Source: an uncultured bacterium (GTDB lineage: Bacteria; Patescibacteriota; Saccharimonadia; Saccharimonadales; Saccharimonadaceae). From it: DNA of 64,000 nucleotides. Where the stretch lies: NCBI GenBank assembly GCA_937863415.1, contig CALMFC010000014.1:62001-126000 (forward strand). Reading direction: 5' to 3'. Made by a program: the position numbers and the translations under genes. The notes under the pieces were generated by a model. That model was not told the origin of the DNA, searched no databases, and was given only the letters and a program-made list of their open reading frames with translations. Positions within the stretch are counted from its first letter, which is position 1, and every line of letters begins with the position of its first letter. Below, one piece after another: positions 54,398-63,303 of this stretch.

Positions 54398-55392
54398 TGT
54401 CATACCCTTTAAATCCAGATTTATTTAATGAAGATGTTTTGCAAGAGCCAATTAGGCTTGGATTTGGACGTGGATTAAAGTCAGCTGGCGAAAGTAATGA
54501 GTCAGTTGTAGCGCTATGTGCTGACTTGACCGAGAGCACACAAATGCATTTATTCCGTGATGCTTTTCCGGATAGGTTCATAGAAATTGGCGTTGCCGAG
54601 CAAAATCTTGTTACTGTCGCATCGGGATTAGCGCGCGCGGGTAAGATACCGTTTACTAGTAGTTATGCGGCATTTAGCCCAGGGCGTAACTGGGAACAGA
54701 TACGTACAACCATAGCGCTAAACGATCAAGCAGTTAAGGTTGTCGGTAGTCATGCCGGTGTTAGTGTTGGGCCTGATGGTGCAACTCATCAGATGCTAGA
54801 AGACATAGCATTAATGAGAGTTTTGCCTAATATGATTGTTATTTGTCCAGGCGACAGCATTGAGGCTGAAAAGGCTACTCGATTGATAGCTGAAAACGGT
54901 AAACCAACATATATTAGGTTAGCGCGCGAAAAGACACCTGTTTTTAGCGTAGGTGATTCGCCGTTTGAAATTGGCAAAGCTTACGTCCTTCGTGATGGTA
55001 GCGACGTTAGTTTAATGGGAACTGGAACGATGACCTATCAGCTACTAGTGGCCGCTAAAATATTAGCTGAGCAAGGAATCGAAGCGCAGGTGGTTCATGT
55101 GCCAACTGTTAAGCCACTAGATAACGACGCAATTCTCTCTAGTGCACGACATACCGGGCGTGTAGTTACTGCTGAAGAGGCTCAAGTTGCAGGTGGGTTT
55201 GGTGGTGCGGTTGCCGAACTTCTTGGCGAGAAATTACCAACACCACTACTGCGAATTGGGATGAAAGATAGATTTGGTGAATCAGGTACCGCTAATGAAT
55301 TAATCGAACATTTTGGTCTGTCGGGTAGTCGTGTCGCAGAAGATGTTAAGAAATTTATTGAATCAACACCCCAATACCACAGGGAATACTAA
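54394..55392 (+). CDS. Transketolase, C-terminal subunit
   Basis: 332 residues. Pyrimidine-binding domain with DLTESTQMHLFRDAFPDRFIEIGVAEQNLV (near 45-75), SHAGVSVGPDGATHQMLEDIALM (near 117) and a C-terminal transketolase domain (VVTAEEAQVAGGFGGAV). Partner of the upstream subunit; transfers two-carbon units between sugar phosphates. Confidence 0.95.
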   Translation: MMSYPLNPDLFNEDVLQEPIRLGFGRGLKSAGESNESVVALCADLTESTQMHLFRDAFPDRFIEIGVAEQNLVTVASGLARAGKIPFTSSYAAFSPGRNWEQIRTTIALNDQAVKVVGSHAGVSVGPDGATHQMLEDIALMRVLPNMIVICPGDSIEAEKATRLIAENGKPTYIRLAREKTPVFSVGDSPFEIGKAYVLRDGSDVSLMGTGTMTYQLLVAAKILAEQGIEAQVVHVPTVKPLDNDAILSSARHTGRVVTAEEAQVAGGFGGAVAELLGEKLPTPLLRIGMKDRFGESGTANELIEHFGLSGSRVAEDVKKFIESTPQYHREY

Positions 55393-55404
55393 CAAGGAGG
55401 ACAC

Positions 55405-56316
55405 ATGGGATTAACAATTAGTCAAATTAGAGAAAATACCACCAGGGCCAGACACTTAATGCAACGAACGCGTGCACAACACTTTTCGGTGGGAGCCTTT
55501 AATATTGATAACCAAGATATTTTAATTTCGATTATGCGGGCTGCTCAGGCGAAAAACTCGCCGGTATTGGTCGAGATTACCCAGGGTGAGGTAGATGATT
55601 TAGGCATCGATAACGTTAGAGACATGGTTGATAATTATAAGGTTGAATATGGCGTAGAGGTTTATTTAAACCTAGACCACAGCCCGTCCATTGAATCTTG
55701 TAAGCGTGCAATTGACGCTGGCTATGAATTTATCCATATTGATATATCCCAGGCTAACAAAGAAGCGAGTGACGAAGAGATTATTAGATCAACCAAAGAA
55801 GTTGTTGAATATGCTAAGTTTACAGGTGCCATGGTCGAAAGTGAGCCGCATTACTTTGCTGGTAGCAGTAACGTACATGAAGAGGCGTTTGATTACGAAG
55901 AAATCAAGAAAACTTTTTCAACGCCAGAAGGCGCCAAAGCTTTCATTGATGCAACCGGAATCGATACATTTGCAGTTGCTGTCGGCAATCTGCACGGTAC
56001 ATATCCAGTTCCAAAAGAATTAGACCTAGATTTATTGCAACGAATTCGTGACAACGTGTCTGTTCAATTAAGTCTACACGGCGGAAGTGGTACGCCAGCA
56101 CACTACTTTGAGTCAGCAGCAAAAATTGGTGTTAGTAAGGTAAATATCAATAGCGATTTGCGCTATGCGTTTCGAACGGGACTCGAAAAGGTTCTTGCCG
56201 ATAATCCATCAGAGTTTGCTGTTGCTAAAATCATGGAACCAGTACGTGACGCTGTTCAGGCAGTTGTAGAAGAAAAGGTTGATTCGTTTGGTTCAGCTGG
56301 CAAAGCTGTGCTTTAG
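55405..56316 (+). CDS. fba: Class II fructose-bisphosphate aldolase
   Basis: 303 residues. GAFNIDNQDI (near 31), zinc ligands in YLNLDHSP (near 93) and HGGSGTP (near 226), with AVAVGNLHGTYP near 190. Cleaves fructose 1,6-bisphosphate to triose phosphates. AAGGAGG ribosome site. Confidence 0.95.
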   Translation: MGLTISQIRENTTRARHLMQRTRAQHFSVGAFNIDNQDILISIMRAAQAKNSPVLVEITQGEVDDLGIDNVRDMVDNYKVEYGVEVYLNLDHSPSIESCKRAIDAGYEFIHIDISQANKEASDEEIIRSTKEVVEYAKFTGAMVESEPHYFAGSSNVHEEAFDYEEIKKTFSTPEGAKAFIDATGIDTFAVAVGNLHGTYPVPKELDLDLLQRIRDNVSVQLSLHGGSGTPAHYFESAAKIGVSKVNINSDLRYAFRTGLEKVLADNPSEFAVAKIMEPVRDAVQAVVEEKVDSFGSAGKAVL

Positions 56317-56327
56317 TGATGTTTTTT

Positions 56328-56422
56328 CTAGGCGGGTCCTGTCGTCCGGTTCACCCCTTCTTTTTAAATTTCTTCGAAATTCTAAAAAGCGGGCGTTGCC
56401 CCACCGGACACCACCCGCTTAG
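56328..56422 (+). ncRNA. R3 structured repeat, copy 1
   Basis: Outer arms GCGGGT/ACCCGC extended by CTA/TAG. The core TCCTGTCGTCCGGTTCACCC, a TTCG-loop hairpin, GGGC-GTT-GCCC and ACCGGACACCACCCGC recurs at 60857-60983. It follows fba by 11 nt. Confidence 0.7.
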
Positions 56423-56475
56423 CTAAACTGTGCAGCAAAGCTATCTATTATTTTACTGCGCTACGTAAATTGTTA

Positions 56476-56590
56476 GTTTTTGTGGCTATGTACTTTTATG
56501 TATCCCCTGGAGCCCGAGTTCAATAAGGCGCCGGGGCCCTTATTGGACCCGGCGTGAAGAAGGATATGTAAAAGTATGTAGACATGAAAA
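56476..56590 (+). ncRNA. R4 long-hairpin repeat, copy 1
   Basis: Arms CTATGTACTTTTATGTATCC and GGATATGTAAAAGTATGTAG pair with four T-G/G-T positions on the plus strand, and pairing continues outwards (TTTTTGTG/CATGAAAA). Inside, CAATAAGG/CCTTATTG closes a GC-rich loop. Core repeats in reverse at 62986-63087. It lies between the converging fba and tal genes. Confidence 0.75.
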
Positions 56591-56613
56591 CGACGTAAAA
56601 CAAGTTTAAGCAA

Positions 56614-57687
56614 TTAAATCTTTGTCTGAATTGCAGCTATAACCGAGTCGAATGATGACTGGAATTTCTCGACTCCTTGCTCTTCTAGAACTCGACTAAC
56701 GTCATCGATATCAATACCTACTGCGGCGATCGCTTTGAAGGTTTCCTGCGCATCTCGGATATCATCAACTGTAATTGAAGGTGCGCCTTCGGGTAGGTGA
56801 TCGATAATTCCTGCGATGGTAGCCTCTGGTAGCGTGTTAATTGAGTGCGGAGCGATCAAGTTGGTAACGTATAGTAAATCGTCATAACTAGGGTTCTTGG
56901 TGGATGTAGAGGCCCAAAGTAGTCGTTGAACGGCCGGTCCAGATGAATCTTCGGCGGCGGCTTTGGCGAAGTTGTTCAAGAATATGCCATAAGCTAATCT
57001 GGCCTGGGCGATAGCGGTTTTGCCGCGAAGGGCAAGTGCCTCGTCTGTGCCGATTGCCTCCAGTCTCTGATCCACCTCTGTGTCAACCCGGCTGACGAAA
57101 AATGACGCAACGCTTCGGGATTTATTATTAGCGTCTGATTGGTGACTTGAAATATGAGCGGCAACAACTTGTTCGTAGTGGTCGAGGCTAAAAATTAATG
57201 TAACGTTGACGTTAACTCCCTCGGATAGCAATGTACCAACGACTGGAATACCAGGTTCTGTGGCTGGCACCTTTATCATTAGGTTTGGCGTATTCACTTC
57301 TTTCCAAAGTTGCCTTCCTTGTTCGATGGTCAAACCCGTGTCCCTAGCGAGTTTCGGCGATACCTCAAGTGATATGTAGCCGTCTAAACCGTTCGATTCT
57401 TCCCAGATAGGTTTAAATAGTTCGGATGCTGCCTTAATATCATCAATAACTAGTCGCCAGTAGATATCTTCTGCTGACATTCCTTGACCGGCTAGTTCAT
57501 GAATTTGATTATCGTATAAACTGCTAGCAGAAATTGCTTTCTCTAAGATTGTTGGATTAGATGTTACACCCCTGACCCCGTCGTTAATAAATTGCTGTAG
57601 CCGTCCGTCTTCGATCATATCTCGACTTAGGTTGTCTAACCACGGACTTTGTTTGTAGGTTTGATAGAGTTTTTGTAAGTTATTCAT
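56614..57687 (-). CDS. tal: Transaldolase
   Basis: 357 residues (the long TalB-like bacterial type). GVRGVTSNPTILEKAIS near 39-55, the Schiff-base Lys in NLMIKVPAT near 142, and NVNVTLIFSLDHYEQV near 167. Non-oxidative pentose phosphate pathway. Divergent from the first pfkB gene. Confidence 0.95.
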   Translation of the reverse strand: MNNLQKLYQTYKQSPWLDNLSRDMIEDGRLQQFINDGVRGVTSNPTILEKAISASSLYDNQIHELAGQGMSAEDIYWRLVIDDIKAASELFKPIWEESNGLDGYISLEVSPKLARDTGLTIEQGRQLWKEVNTPNLMIKVPATEPGIPVVGTLLSEGVNVNVTLIFSLDHYEQVVAAHISSHQSDANNKSRSVASFFVSRVDTEVDQRLEAIGTDEALALRGKTAIAQARLAYGIFLNNFAKAAAEDSSGPAVQRLLWASTSTKNPSYDDLLYVTNLIAPHSINTLPEATIAGIIDHLPEGAPSITVDDIRDAQETFKAIAAVGIDIDDVSRVLEEQGVEKFQSSFDSVIAAIQTKI

Positions 57688-57711
57688 TTGTCTTTAGTAT
57701 AGCAAATGTCG

Positions 57712-57717
57712 TATCAT
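57712..57717 (+). promoter_or_regulatory. -10 box with leaderless spacing
   Basis: TATCAT ends 7 nt before the ATG at 57725. Confidence 0.45.
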
Positions 57718-57724
57718 AGTGCAT

Positions 57725-58690
57725 ATGGTTAGGATTTGTGCACTTGGGGCTGCCTCTCAAGACGTATTTTTATCAGGAAGCGACGCCGTATCGGGTCGTG
57801 ACCCCAAAACGGGTGAGGTTACCGAGTCATTTCCTTTGGGTGCGAAAGTTGATGTCGAAGAAGCAGTTTTTAATACTGGTGGCGGAGCGACTAACGCAGC
57901 CGTAACATTCGCTCGTCAAGGCCTGCGCAGTAGTTTCATTGGCAAAATTGGTAATGACATGGCTGGCCATGCTGTGATTGAAGAACTTGATAATGAAAAT
58001 ATTGATACCAGGCAGGTTATTTATGATAAAACGCGCGGTACTCAATATTCGACAGTTATTTTGTCCGATAGTGGCGAAAGAACTATTCTGATTTATCGAG
58101 GTGTCGCCAATACTCACACGCCGAGTGATTACGAGAATATAGATTTCTCTAATTACGACTGGCTGTACGTTTCTTCGTTTGCTGGGGCAATGGATGCACT
58201 AGATACGGTATTTACTAATGCTAAAAAGCACGATGTTAAAATCGCTTTTAATCCAGGCGAGGGTGAATTAGATCAAATGGATAAATTGAAACCGCTTCTT
58301 GAGGACGTTGATATTTTGATTGTCAATAAGCAAGAGGCTCAGCAAATAGTCGAGGGTACAACCACAGAAGAACTGGCTAGACATGGGTTAAATTATGTTT
58401 CTATCATGGTCGTGAGTGACGGACCGAACGGCGTTGTTGCGACTGATGGTAAAACTATTGTTACGGCTGGTATGTACGAAGATGTTCCTGTGATTGACCG
58501 CACTGGCGCTGGTGATGCTTTTGGGTCTGGTTTTTTAAGTCAAATAGCCCAAGGCAGGTCGCTTAAAGATTCAGTTGTATTTGCTAGTGCTAATTCAACG
58601 TCCGTTGTGTCAGCAATTGGTGCCAAAACTAAAATTTTATATCGTGGTGCAGAGCTTCATGCTATGCCCCTAAGCGAAAAGCCGTTTTAA
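57725..58690 (+). CDS. PfkB-family carbohydrate kinase
   Basis: About 321 residues. NTGGGATNAAVTFARQG (near 55), the catalytic DRTGAGDAFGSGF (near 256) with anion-hole GAGD and base Asp. Ribokinase-like; phosphorylates a sugar, sugar phosphate or nucleoside. Context suggests a sugar kinase feeding the pentose/glycolysis block. I use ATG 57725 over GTG 57719. Confidence 0.92.
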   Translation: MVRICALGAASQDVFLSGSDAVSGRDPKTGEVTESFPLGAKVDVEEAVFNTGGGATNAAVTFARQGLRSSFIGKIGNDMAGHAVIEELDNENIDTRQVIYDKTRGTQYSTVILSDSGERTILIYRGVANTHTPSDYENIDFSNYDWLYVSSFAGAMDALDTVFTNAKKHDVKIAFNPGEGELDQMDKLKPLLEDVDILIVNKQEAQQIVEGTTTEELARHGLNYVSIMVVSDGPNGVVATDGKTIVTAGMYEDVPVIDRTGAGDAFGSGFLSQIAQGRSLKDSVVFASANSTSVVSAIGAKTKILYRGAELHAMPLSEKPF

Positions 58691-58694
58691 AATT

Positions 58695-60221
58695 ATGGCT
58701 AGATTCTTACAGACACTATTATCAGCTAGCGAACCAATGTTTAGCGTTGGTATGGCAAAGCTAGAGCAAACCACGGGGCACAGCGGTGTTGACACTAGGC
58801 TGATTGCTGACATTACCAGTAAGGCTCATGATGTAATGAGACGACTTGGCCTAGACCCAAGAGATAGTACTGGGCACGAAGTGTTCTTGGCGCTAATTGC
58901 GGCGGTTAGACGTGATGCGGCTGAATCACTTCTGGTTGACTGTGATTTTGTAATGTTACCGATTGACGGTCAGATTGTCTCATTTAATTTAATTGACGTC
59001 ATTGAAAACAGCCACTTTGGTTTATCGTTTGAGAACCAAAGCTTATCACATGGTCAGCGTAGTTTGCGTGGCGAGATCGTTAAACGTTATAACGAGCATC
59101 TTAGAACGGATGAGACTGTTACTCGTGAGATTGCTTCTAGTATCGGACTGTTACCCGAATCCGATTTATGGTACAATGAAACAAACGCACGACAAATACA
59201 AACACGAAACAAGGAGACAAAAATGGTACCACATGTTCTTAGCGTAGGCGATATTATTACTAATGCATTCATTAAGGTGCCTGACGATCAAGCTCAGGTA
59301 AGTACTGACGACGAGGGCTACAAACGACTTAGTATCGAGCTGGGGGCGAAATTATCATATGATTACGTTGATATTGTTGAGGCAGCCGAGTGTGCGCCAA
59401 ACGCAGCCGTGTCTTTGTCGAGGCTGGGCCTTAGCTCTAGTCTAATGACCTGGATGGGCGACGATGCACCGGGTAAAGCAATGCTAGAGTATTTAAAGGG
59501 TGAGAATGTTGGCATAGAAGAAGCGACTGTCGAAAACGGCGTCAAATCAAACTATCACTACGTTTTGCGTTATGGAGCGGATCGTACTAAGTTGCAGCGG
59601 TTCGAGGATTATTCATACGATTGGCGCGAACCATCTAAAAAGCCTGACTGGTTGTACTTAGGAGTCCTAGGCGAAAAAACATGGCCACTACACGAAGCCA
59701 TTATGAAATATCTTGAAGAAAATCAAGAAATAAAACTTATCTTTCAGCCAGGTATGTATCACTTGAGATGGGGTACGGAAAAGCTGAAAGCGTTTTATGA
59801 CCGTGCGTACATTGTTATTTTGAATCGCGAAGAGGCAGCTCAAGTAACTGGAGGAAATCGTGATGACATGACATCGTTAGTTCAGGATATGCACGAGCTA
59901 GGCGTAAATGTGGTTGTTATAACTGATGGCCCAGAAGGCGCTTATGCGTCAGAAGGTGACAAAATCCTATTTATGCCAATTTATCCTGATATTAAAGAGC
60001 CTTATGACCGAACCGGCGCTGGCGACGCATTCGCTTCGACCCTAACTGCAGCCTTAGCGCTAGGTGAAACACTTGAGACAGCTTTGATGTGGGCGCCAAT
60101 TAACAGTATGAACGTGTCGCAGTACATCGGTGCTCAAAAAGGGCTATTATCTAAGGATGAAATATTGAAATATCTAGAAAATGCGCCCGAAGATTATAAG
60201 CCAAAGGTGTATGAAGGATGA
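58695..60221 (+). CDS. Fusion of an unknown N-terminal domain to a PfkB-family kinase
   Basis: 508 residues. About 1-170 is an unrecognised domain containing AHDVMRRLGLDPRDSTGHEVF. PfkB kinase from about 180: AECAPNAAVSLSRLG and the catalytic DRTGAGDAFAST (near 438). An ATG at 59223 is preceded by an AAGGAG ribosome site and a TACAAT box at 59172-59177, so the kinase part may also be made alone. Starts 4 nt after the first pfkB gene. Confidence 0.85.
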   Translation: MARFLQTLLSASEPMFSVGMAKLEQTTGHSGVDTRLIADITSKAHDVMRRLGLDPRDSTGHEVFLALIAAVRRDAAESLLVDCDFVMLPIDGQIVSFNLIDVIENSHFGLSFENQSLSHGQRSLRGEIVKRYNEHLRTDETVTREIASSIGLLPESDLWYNETNARQIQTRNKETKMVPHVLSVGDIITNAFIKVPDDQAQVSTDDEGYKRLSIELGAKLSYDYVDIVEAAECAPNAAVSLSRLGLSSSLMTWMGDDAPGKAMLEYLKGENVGIEEATVENGVKSNYHYVLRYGADRTKLQRFEDYSYDWREPSKKPDWLYLGVLGEKTWPLHEAIMKYLEENQEIKLIFQPGMYHLRWGTEKLKAFYDRAYIVILNREEAAQVTGGNRDDMTSLVQDMHELGVNVVVITDGPEGAYASEGDKILFMPIYPDIKEPYDRTGAGDAFASTLTAALALGETLETALMWAPINSMNVSQYIGAQKGLLSKDEILKYLENAPEDYKPKVYEG

Positions 60222-60826
60222 GGTATCAAATTTGTGTATCTGGTGCCGCTTCAGGCGAAACTGTCAAAACTTCGCATAAATTAGCTTATGATTTAGGCGT
60301 TGCTATCGCTAAAGCTGGTAAAACTCTGACGACAGGAGCAACTGTTGGCTTGCCGTGGTACGCTGCTCAGGGTATGTTTAGTGTCAAAGATCGCAAGGGT
60401 GTATCAGTTGGTTTCTCACCTGCTAGTTCATTCCGTGATCACGTGGCGTCATACAAACTTCCAACCGTAGAGTTTGATTACATCAACTTTACTGGTATGG
60501 CGTATGTTGGGCGTGATGTTCACCTAGTGCGTAGTAGTGATGCAATTATTACCGTCGGTGGTCGTATGGGCAGTTTGCACGAACTATCAACGGCGCTTGA
60601 AAGCCGTAAGGTTTGTGGAGTGTTACTTGGAAGTGGTGGTCTGGCTGACTACACACCTACACTACTAGAAAACATTGAAGCACCCGGCGCCAAAGACGTC
60701 ATTTACGACACCGACCCGTTCCGCCTAGTTGACAAGGTTATTGCAGCTTTGGACGAGAAATACGATGACTTTGAGCACGATGGTACTGACGATGCGATCG
60801 CACATCGTCGATCTGGCAATGGTTAG
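60218..60826 (+). CDS. LOG/TIGR00725-like nucleotide-binding protein
   Basis: 202 residues, Rossmann-like: ICVSGAASGETVKTSHKLAYDLG at the start, TTGATVGLPWYAAQGM near 39 and VGGRMGSLHELSTALE near 111, which replaces the PGGxGTxxE motif of cytokinin-activating LOG enzymes. Related to lysine decarboxylase-like proteins; real substrate unknown. Overlaps the kinase stop by 4 nt. Confidence 0.85.
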   Translation: MRYQICVSGAASGETVKTSHKLAYDLGVAIAKAGKTLTTGATVGLPWYAAQGMFSVKDRKGVSVGFSPASSFRDHVASYKLPTVEFDYINFTGMAYVGRDVHLVRSSDAIITVGGRMGSLHELSTALESRKVCGVLLGSGGLADYTPTLLENIEAPGAKDVIYDTDPFRLVDKVIAALDEKYDDFEHDGTDDAIAHRRSGNG

Positions 60827-60856
60827 TATCGGAACGACTACTAGTATAAACTAAAA

Positions 60857-60983
60857 CCTAAACCTAAAGTCCTCCTCCCTAGTCCTGTCGTCCGGTTCAC
60901 CCCTTTTTTAAATTCCTTCGGAATTATAATAAGTGGGCGTTGTCCCACCGTACACCACCCGCAGTGAGAATTCTAGGTTTAGG
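60857..60983 (+). ncRNA. R3 structured repeat, copy 2
   Basis: Outer arms CCTAAACCTA (60857-60866) and TAGGTTTAGG (60974-60983) are a perfect pair unrelated in sequence to copy 1. The core matches copy 1, with TTCG-loop stem changes C-G for T-A and GGGC-GTT-GTCC for GGGC-GTT-GCCC. Confidence 0.72.
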
Positions 60984-61003
60984 CTGCTCTCTATACAAAC
61001 TGT

Positions 61004-61009
61004 TATAAT
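61004..61009 (+). promoter_or_regulatory. uvrB -10 box with leaderless spacing
   Basis: TATAAT ends 6 nt before the GTG start of uvrB at 61016. Confidence 0.6.
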
Positions 61010-61015
61010 GGCTAG

Positions 61016-62983
61016 GTGACAAAATTTAAGCTATCTTCTGAATTTAAACCAACCGGCGACCAGCCAACGGCCATCAAGCAACTAATTGATGGTCTAGATT
61101 CTGGTGTCCGTGAGCAGACTTTGCTAGGTGTGACCGGTAGTGGTAAAACTTTTACGATGGCAAATATCATACAAGATCGACAGGTTCCGACGTTAGTTAT
61201 TGCTCATAATAAAACCTTGGCCGCGCAACTTTATAGTGAATTCAAATCGTTTTTTCCAGACAACGAAGTTCATTATTTTGTAAGTTATTTTGATTACTAT
61301 CAACCCGAAGCCTATATGGCCAGTAGTGACACGTACATCGAAAAAGATAGTAAGATTAATGACGAAATTGATCGCCTGCGTCATGCTGCAACTAGCGCAC
61401 TGTTAACGCGCCGAGACACGATTATTGTCGCAAGCGTCAGTTGTATTTATGGAATTGGGTCACCTGAGGATTATGCCGAAATGGCCATCACAGTTAAATT
61501 GGGTGAGCGGCGTTTGCAAGATAAATTTGTACGGCTTTTAACTGACATTCAGTATCAGCGTAATGACATTGATTTTCATCGTGGGACGTTTAGGGTTAAG
61601 GGCGACGTAGTTGATGTGTTTCCGGCAGGTAGTGATATCGCCTATAGAATTGAATTTTTTGGTGACAAAATCGATCGTTTGACCAAGATTGATCCGTTAA
61701 CTGGTGAGATTTTGGGTGAGCCAACTGAAATTTCGATATTTCCAAGTAGCCACTATGTAACTCCCAAAGAAAAGCTAGCTAAAGCTATCGAAAACATCAA
61801 AGTTGAATTTAAAGAGCGTGTTGAGTGGTTTGAAAAGAATAATAAACTACTTGAAGCGCAGCGTCTGTCGCAGCGGACCAAATTCGATATCGAAATGCTA
61901 GAAGAGACTGGATTTGTAAAAGGTATCGAGAACTACAGCAGGTATCTAACAAACCGTGAACCAGGTGAACAACCTGCGACGTTAATGGATTATTTTGACG
62001 ATGATTTTTTGCTACTGGTTGATGAGAGCCATATGACGTTGCCACAGGTTCGTGGAATGTATAACGGCGACAGAGCGCGCAAGGAAGTTTTGGTTGATTA
62101 TGGATTTCGTTTGCCTTCCGCTCTTGATAACCGACCGCTAACGTTCGCTGAATTTGATAAACACATCCACCAAGCAATTTATGTGTCGGCTACGCCCGGT
62201 GATTATGAATTAGCTCACAGCCCTGAGCCGGTTCAACAAGTAATTCGTCCGACCGGACTAATTGATCCAGAAATTATTATTAGACCAACCAAAGATCAGA
62301 TCGATGATTTAGTGGCCGAAATCCGCGATAGGACATCGAAGGGCCAGCGAGTACTAGTTACAACTTTGACCAAGCGCATGGCCGAGGATTTATCGACATA
62401 CCTGCAGGAGTTAAATATAAAAACAGCCTACATCCACAGTGAAGTTGACACGTTAGAGCGGGGCGATATTTTGCGTGATCTAAGGTCTGGTGTTTACGAC
62501 GTTTTGGTTGGAATTAACTTGCTGCGCGAGGGGTTAGATTTACCCGAAGTAAGTTTGGTTGCGATTTTGGATGCCGACAAAGAAGGGTTCCTAAGAAGTG
62601 CAAATGCCTTAATTCAGACTATTGGACGTGCTGCGCGCCATATTGAAGGAAAAGTAATGATGTATGCCGATCGAGTTACTGACTCGATGCAAAAAGCGAT
62701 TGACGAGACCAATCGTCGTCGTTCAATTCAAACGGAGTATAACCTAAAACACGGTATTACGCCTGAAGGAATTGCCAAAGAGATTGACGAAGGGTTACGA
62801 GCCTTGATTCCGAAAAAAGAAGACGACAGTCGCAAACTTAATCTCAAGAAGATTCCGAAAGATGAATATCCGAGTTTAATCCGTGAATTAACGGGCCAGA
62901 TGGAGCTTGCAAGCGCCAATTTAGAATTTGAAAAGGCGGCTGAGCTGCGCGATATGATCGCGGATATTAAGGCAAAGTTGTAA
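61016..62983 (+). CDS. uvrB: Excinuclease ABC subunit B
   Basis: 655 residues. Walker [14 protein letters not shown] (near 39), the beta-hairpin region [11 protein letters not shown] (near 91), DESHMTLPQ (near 337), helicase motifs [20 protein letters not shown] (near 495) and QTIGRAARH, and a C-terminal UVR motif ([13 protein letters not shown]). Verifies damage and loads UvrC in nucleotide excision repair. GTG start. Confidence 0.97.
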   Translation: MTKFKLSSEFKPTGDQPTAIKQLIDGLDSGVREQTLLGVTGSGKTFTMANIIQDRQVPTLVIAHNKTLAAQLYSEFKSFFPDNEVHYFVSYFDYYQPEAYMASSDTYIEKDSKINDEIDRLRHAATSALLTRRDTIIVASVSCIYGIGSPEDYAEMAITVKLGERRLQDKFVRLLTDIQYQRNDIDFHRGTFRVKGDVVDVFPAGSDIAYRIEFFGDKIDRLTKIDPLTGEILGEPTEISIFPSSHYVTPKEKLAKAIENIKVEFKERVEWFEKNNKLLEAQRLSQRTKFDIEMLEETGFVKGIENYSRYLTNREPGEQPATLMDYFDDDFLLLVDESHMTLPQVRGMYNGDRARKEVLVDYGFRLPSALDNRPLTFAEFDKHIHQAIYVSATPGDYELAHSPEPVQQVIRPTGLIDPEIIIRPTKDQIDDLVAEIRDRTSKGQRVLVTTLTKRMAEDLSTYLQELNIKTAYIHSEVDTLERGDILRDLRSGVYDVLVGINLLREGLDLPEVSLVAILDADKEGFLRSANALIQTIGRAARHIEGKVMMYADRVTDSMQKAIDETNRRRSIQTEYNLKHGITPEGIAKEIDEGLRALIPKKEDDSRKLNLKKIPKDEYPSLIRELTGQMELASANLEFEKAAELRDMIADIKAKL

Positions 62984-62985
62984 GT

Positions 62986-63087
62986 CTTTTTTCATATCCT
63001 TCTTCACGCCGGGTCCAATAAGGGCCCCGGCGCCTTATTGAACTCGGGCTCCAGGGGATACGTAAAAGTACATAGGCATGAAAAGCG
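62986..63087 (-). ncRNA. R4 long-hairpin repeat, copy 2 (inverted)
   Basis: Minus strand repeats the R4 core from GTATCCCCTGGAGCCCG through GGCGTGAAGAAGGATAT, nearly identical to copy 1. The outer stem is shorter: one arm lost about 14 nt, and CTTTTCAT/ATGAAAAAAG can close the helix instead. Directly after the uvrB stop. Confidence 0.72.
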
Positions 63088-63303
63088 GTTAGCGACTAAT
63101 TGAAGCCAAGCACTATAACCTCTTGCAAAGTAATCATAAGTGTGCTAATATAAAAGTATTGCATTCGATGAATGTCGAGCCTCTTTCAAAGACACACCTA
63201 GATGTGCCACCGAAATATCCTCTCGCTGTTCTCACCGAGGATATTTTAATCCTTTGATTGCATAAGCAAATCAAATATATAACTAGAAAGGTCATTATTT
63301 AAT
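63088..63303 (+). promoter_or_regulatory. Long leader of the DEAD-box helicase gene
   Basis: Promoter TTGCAA (63123-63128), 17-nt spacer, TAATAT (63146-63151). The leader of about 145 nt contains a hairpin CACACC-TAGA-TGTG and a perfect 10-bp stem AAATATCCTC/GAGGATATTT (63213-63246) followed by TAATCC. AAAGG precedes the ATG. Such leaders are common for cold-shock RNA helicases, where structure melts or refolds with temperature; this is inferred. Confidence 0.6.
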
